DNA of 64,000 bases from Hyphomicrobiales bacterium (GTDB lineage: Bacteria > Pseudomonadota > Alphaproteobacteria > Rhizobiales > NORP267). Below, piece after piece: positions 62,705 through 64,000 of this stretch. Positions within the stretch are counted from its first letter, which is position 1, and the number at the start of each line of letters is the position of its first letter. Under the pieces are notes generated by a model. The model saw only the letters and a program-made list of their open reading frames with translations. It did no database searches and was not told the DNA's origin. The DNA is taken from the NCBI GenBank assembly GCA_021775875.1, contig JAJFHA010000011.1, positions 262,178-326,177 of the forward strand, written 5' to 3'. The position numbers and the translations under genes are program-made.

Positions 62705-63738
62705 TGCAGAACATCCGCTACATTCACTTCGGATTGGGCTTCAAGCCATGCCGGGACCGGCAATTCCTTGCTGCGTAAAAATTCAGGGTTGTAGAGTTTT
62801 TCCTGATACCGGGTTCCATAATCGCACAACAATGTCACGATCGTATGTCCCGGGCCAAGCTTGCGCGCCAACCGGACCGCGCCTGCGATATTGATCGCGG
62901 ACGAACTGCCAACACAAAGCCCTTCAAATTGCAAAAGGTCAAATATGTAAGGGAGGGCTTCCGCATCTTCGACTTTGTAAGCTTCATCAATCGGCGCACC
63001 CTTGAGGTTCGCGGTCTCGCGATTGTTGCCAATGCCTTCGGTGATGGATGTGCCTGCGGGGTTAAATTTGCCGCTTGTCAGGAACGAATAAATCCCGGAC
63101 CCTCCCGGATCAGCGAGCGCGGTGACAATATCAGGATTGCGTTCTTTGAGCGCCATTGAAACACCGGCAATGGTGCCGCCGGTTCCCATCGCAGACACAA
63201 ACCCGTCGATCTTGCCATCAGTATCTGCCCAGATCTCCGGGCCGGTTGTTTGGATATGGGCTTCGCGATTGGCGAGATTATCAAACTGGTTCGCCCACAT
63301 GGCGCCGCCCGGTCGGGATTTGTTCAACATTTCAGCAACCCGGCTGGAGACATGAATATAATTATTCGGGTTTGTATAAGGCGCGGCAGGAACTTGCAAA
63401 AGCTCTGCACCCGACAGCCGCAGCATATCTTTTTTATCTTGAGACTGGGTTTCAGGAATTACAATCACGGATTTATACCCAAGCGCATTGCCGACTAAAG
63501 CTAATCCGATTCCGGTATTACCGGCTGTACCCTCAACAATGGTGCCGCCCGGTTTCAATTCACCGCATTTTTCCGCCGCGCGGATGATGAACAGCGCAGC
63601 CCGGTCCTTGACCGATTGGCCTGGATTGAGAAACTCGGCTTTGCCGAGAATGGTGCAACCGGTTTCGTCGGAAACTTTTCTGAGTTTGAAAAGGGGTGTA
63701 TTGCCGATGGCTTCGATAATTCGGGGATTGAATTTCAT
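62701..63738 (-). CDS. cysK: Cysteine synthase (O-acetylserine sulfhydrylase)
   Basis: A 345-residue PLP enzyme of fold type II. The PLP lysine is in NPGQSVKDRAALF, the substrate loop is EGTAGNTGIGLALV, and the phosphate-binding GTGGTIAG block follows. It forms cysteine from O-acetylserine and sulfide. It is longer than the 310-residue E. coli CysK but resembles the longer alphaproteobacterial form. An inverted repeat lies 17-32 bases upstream of ATG 63738. It heads the cysK-alaX-sseA unit. Confidence 0.93.
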   Translation of the reverse strand: MKFNPRIIEAIGNTPLFKLRKVSDETGCTILGKAEFLNPGQSVKDRAALFIIRAAEKCGELKPGGTIVEGTAGNTGIGLALVGNALGYKSVIVIPETQSQDKKDMLRLSGAELLQVPAAPYTNPNNYIHVSSRVAEMLNKSRPGGAMWANQFDNLANREAHIQTTGPEIWADTDGKIDGFVSAMGTGGTIAGVSMALKERNPDIVTALADPGGSGIYSFLTSGKFNPAGTSITEGIGNNRETANLKGAPIDEAYKVEDAEALPYIFDLLQFEGLCVGSSSAINIAGAVRLARKLGPGHTIVTLLCDYGTRYQEKLYNPEFLRSKELPVPAWLEAQSEVNVADVLQ

Positions 63739-63754
63739 GAAAACTCCGCAAAAA

Positions 63755-63770
63755 GTAAATTTGCATTTAC
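63755..63770. promoter_or_regulatory. Inverted repeat upstream of cysK
   Basis: GTAAAT-TTGC-ATTTAC is a perfect six-base palindrome with a 4-base spacer, 17-32 bases upstream of the cysK ATG. Its place between the likely promoter and the start suggests an operator. The regulator is unknown, and AT-rich palindromes can arise by chance. Confidence 0.4.
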
Positions 63771-63849
63771 GAAAAAATAGTCGTCACGCGACATCGATAC
63801 AAGCCCCTGTAATATGCAACTGATATTCCTTGGCAGAAAGGGATTGCCG

Positions 63850-64000
63850 CTATTCCGCAGCAAGTATGGATCTCGCATCATCAGGAATGGGCTTGGCGGA
63901 AATTCCGGCGGGATGATCGGGATCTTCCACAGCCCATATCCGCAATTCTTTTCCGGTCAGCAAAAGCGTTTCGCCGCGATGAATTTCATGACCCAGCTCA
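63850..64000 (-). CDS. Thioesterase-like protein, C-terminal end, cut by window edge
   Basis: The last 49 codons of a leftward gene entering from beyond 64000 and ending at a TAG at 63850-63852. The visible C-terminus reads HEIHRGETLLLTGKELRIWAVEDP and ends SILAAE (as residues before the stop). The RGETLLLTG and ELRIWAV strands resemble the closing strands of hotdog-fold acyl-CoA thioesterases of the YbgC/4-hydroxybenzoyl-CoA type. With only the tail visible, the family call is tentative. Confidence 0.55.
   Translation of the reverse strand, partial: ELGHEIHRGETLLLTGKELRIWAVEDPDHPAGISAKPIPDDARSILAAE

Overview
The window reads as chromosomal DNA of an alphaproteobacterium, by eye of moderate GC. 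The best taxonomic pointers are an NDUFS4-type complex I accessory subunit (14767-15072), a complete AapJQMP general amino-acid ABC transporter, a class I PHA synthase, and a lpdA-lipA neighbourhood. The gene content resembles Hyphomicrobiales or a nearby order, but the order cannot be fixed from this window alone. No phage, insertion sequence, CRISPR array or rRNA was seen.

Layout. 1-10220 is core metabolism: the end of lpdA, a GlsB-type membrane protein, lipA, a DOPA-dioxygenase-like gene, phaC, then a rightward run of lipoprotein, AlaC-type aminotransferase, homoserine dehydrogenase, glpX and recJ. 10320-15163 holds three tRNAs (Glu, Pro, Arg), a tandem cold-shock protein, a DUF192 protein, an M20 amidohydrolase and the complex I subunit. 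15188-20314 has a PiT phosphate transporter divergent from a type I secretion ABC/adaptor pair. 20544-24713 is a little-characterised divergent cluster: an acyl-CoA ligase with an N-terminal helix-turn-helix extension, a two-cluster Fe-S protein, a carboxymuconolactone-decarboxylase-like protein and a ferredoxin-like protein. 24730-31204 is surface-polysaccharide biosynthesis (rfbCBDA, a methyltransferase with an apparent frameshift, a GT4 glycosyltransferase). 31358-35178 is an MFS transporter, a hydrolase and an acyl-CoA ligase.

35391-38552 encodes a 1053-residue secreted mosaic protein. 38626-44529 is a tightly overlapping five-gene operon: a small protein, hydantoinase/oxoprolinase-type HyuA and HyuB, a VOC protein and a PaaK-like ligase. 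This is plausibly a carboxylase plus CoA-ligase pathway. A transglutaminase-like protein and another acyl-CoA synthetase diverge from it. 48978-53081 (leftward) carries URC1-like, URC4-like and upp genes, the signature of the non-canonical URC uracil-catabolism route, with a sugar nucleotidyltransferase downstream. 53164-64000 holds membrane proteins, metC, aapJQMP, and a cysK-alaX-sseA sulfur/cysteine group, ending inside a thioesterase-like gene.

The strongest unexplained signals are: (i) the five-gene Hyu/PaaK operon; (ii) the bacterial URC operon; (iii) two perfect FNR/FixK-type palindromes sharing extended flanks, one placed about 70 bases upstream of the mosaic-protein start and the other between the PiT and type I secretion genes; (iv) the HTH-acyl-CoA-ligase/Fe-S divergent cluster; (v) the mosaic surface protein itself. 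All functional statements come from reading motifs and gene order; no database search was possible.
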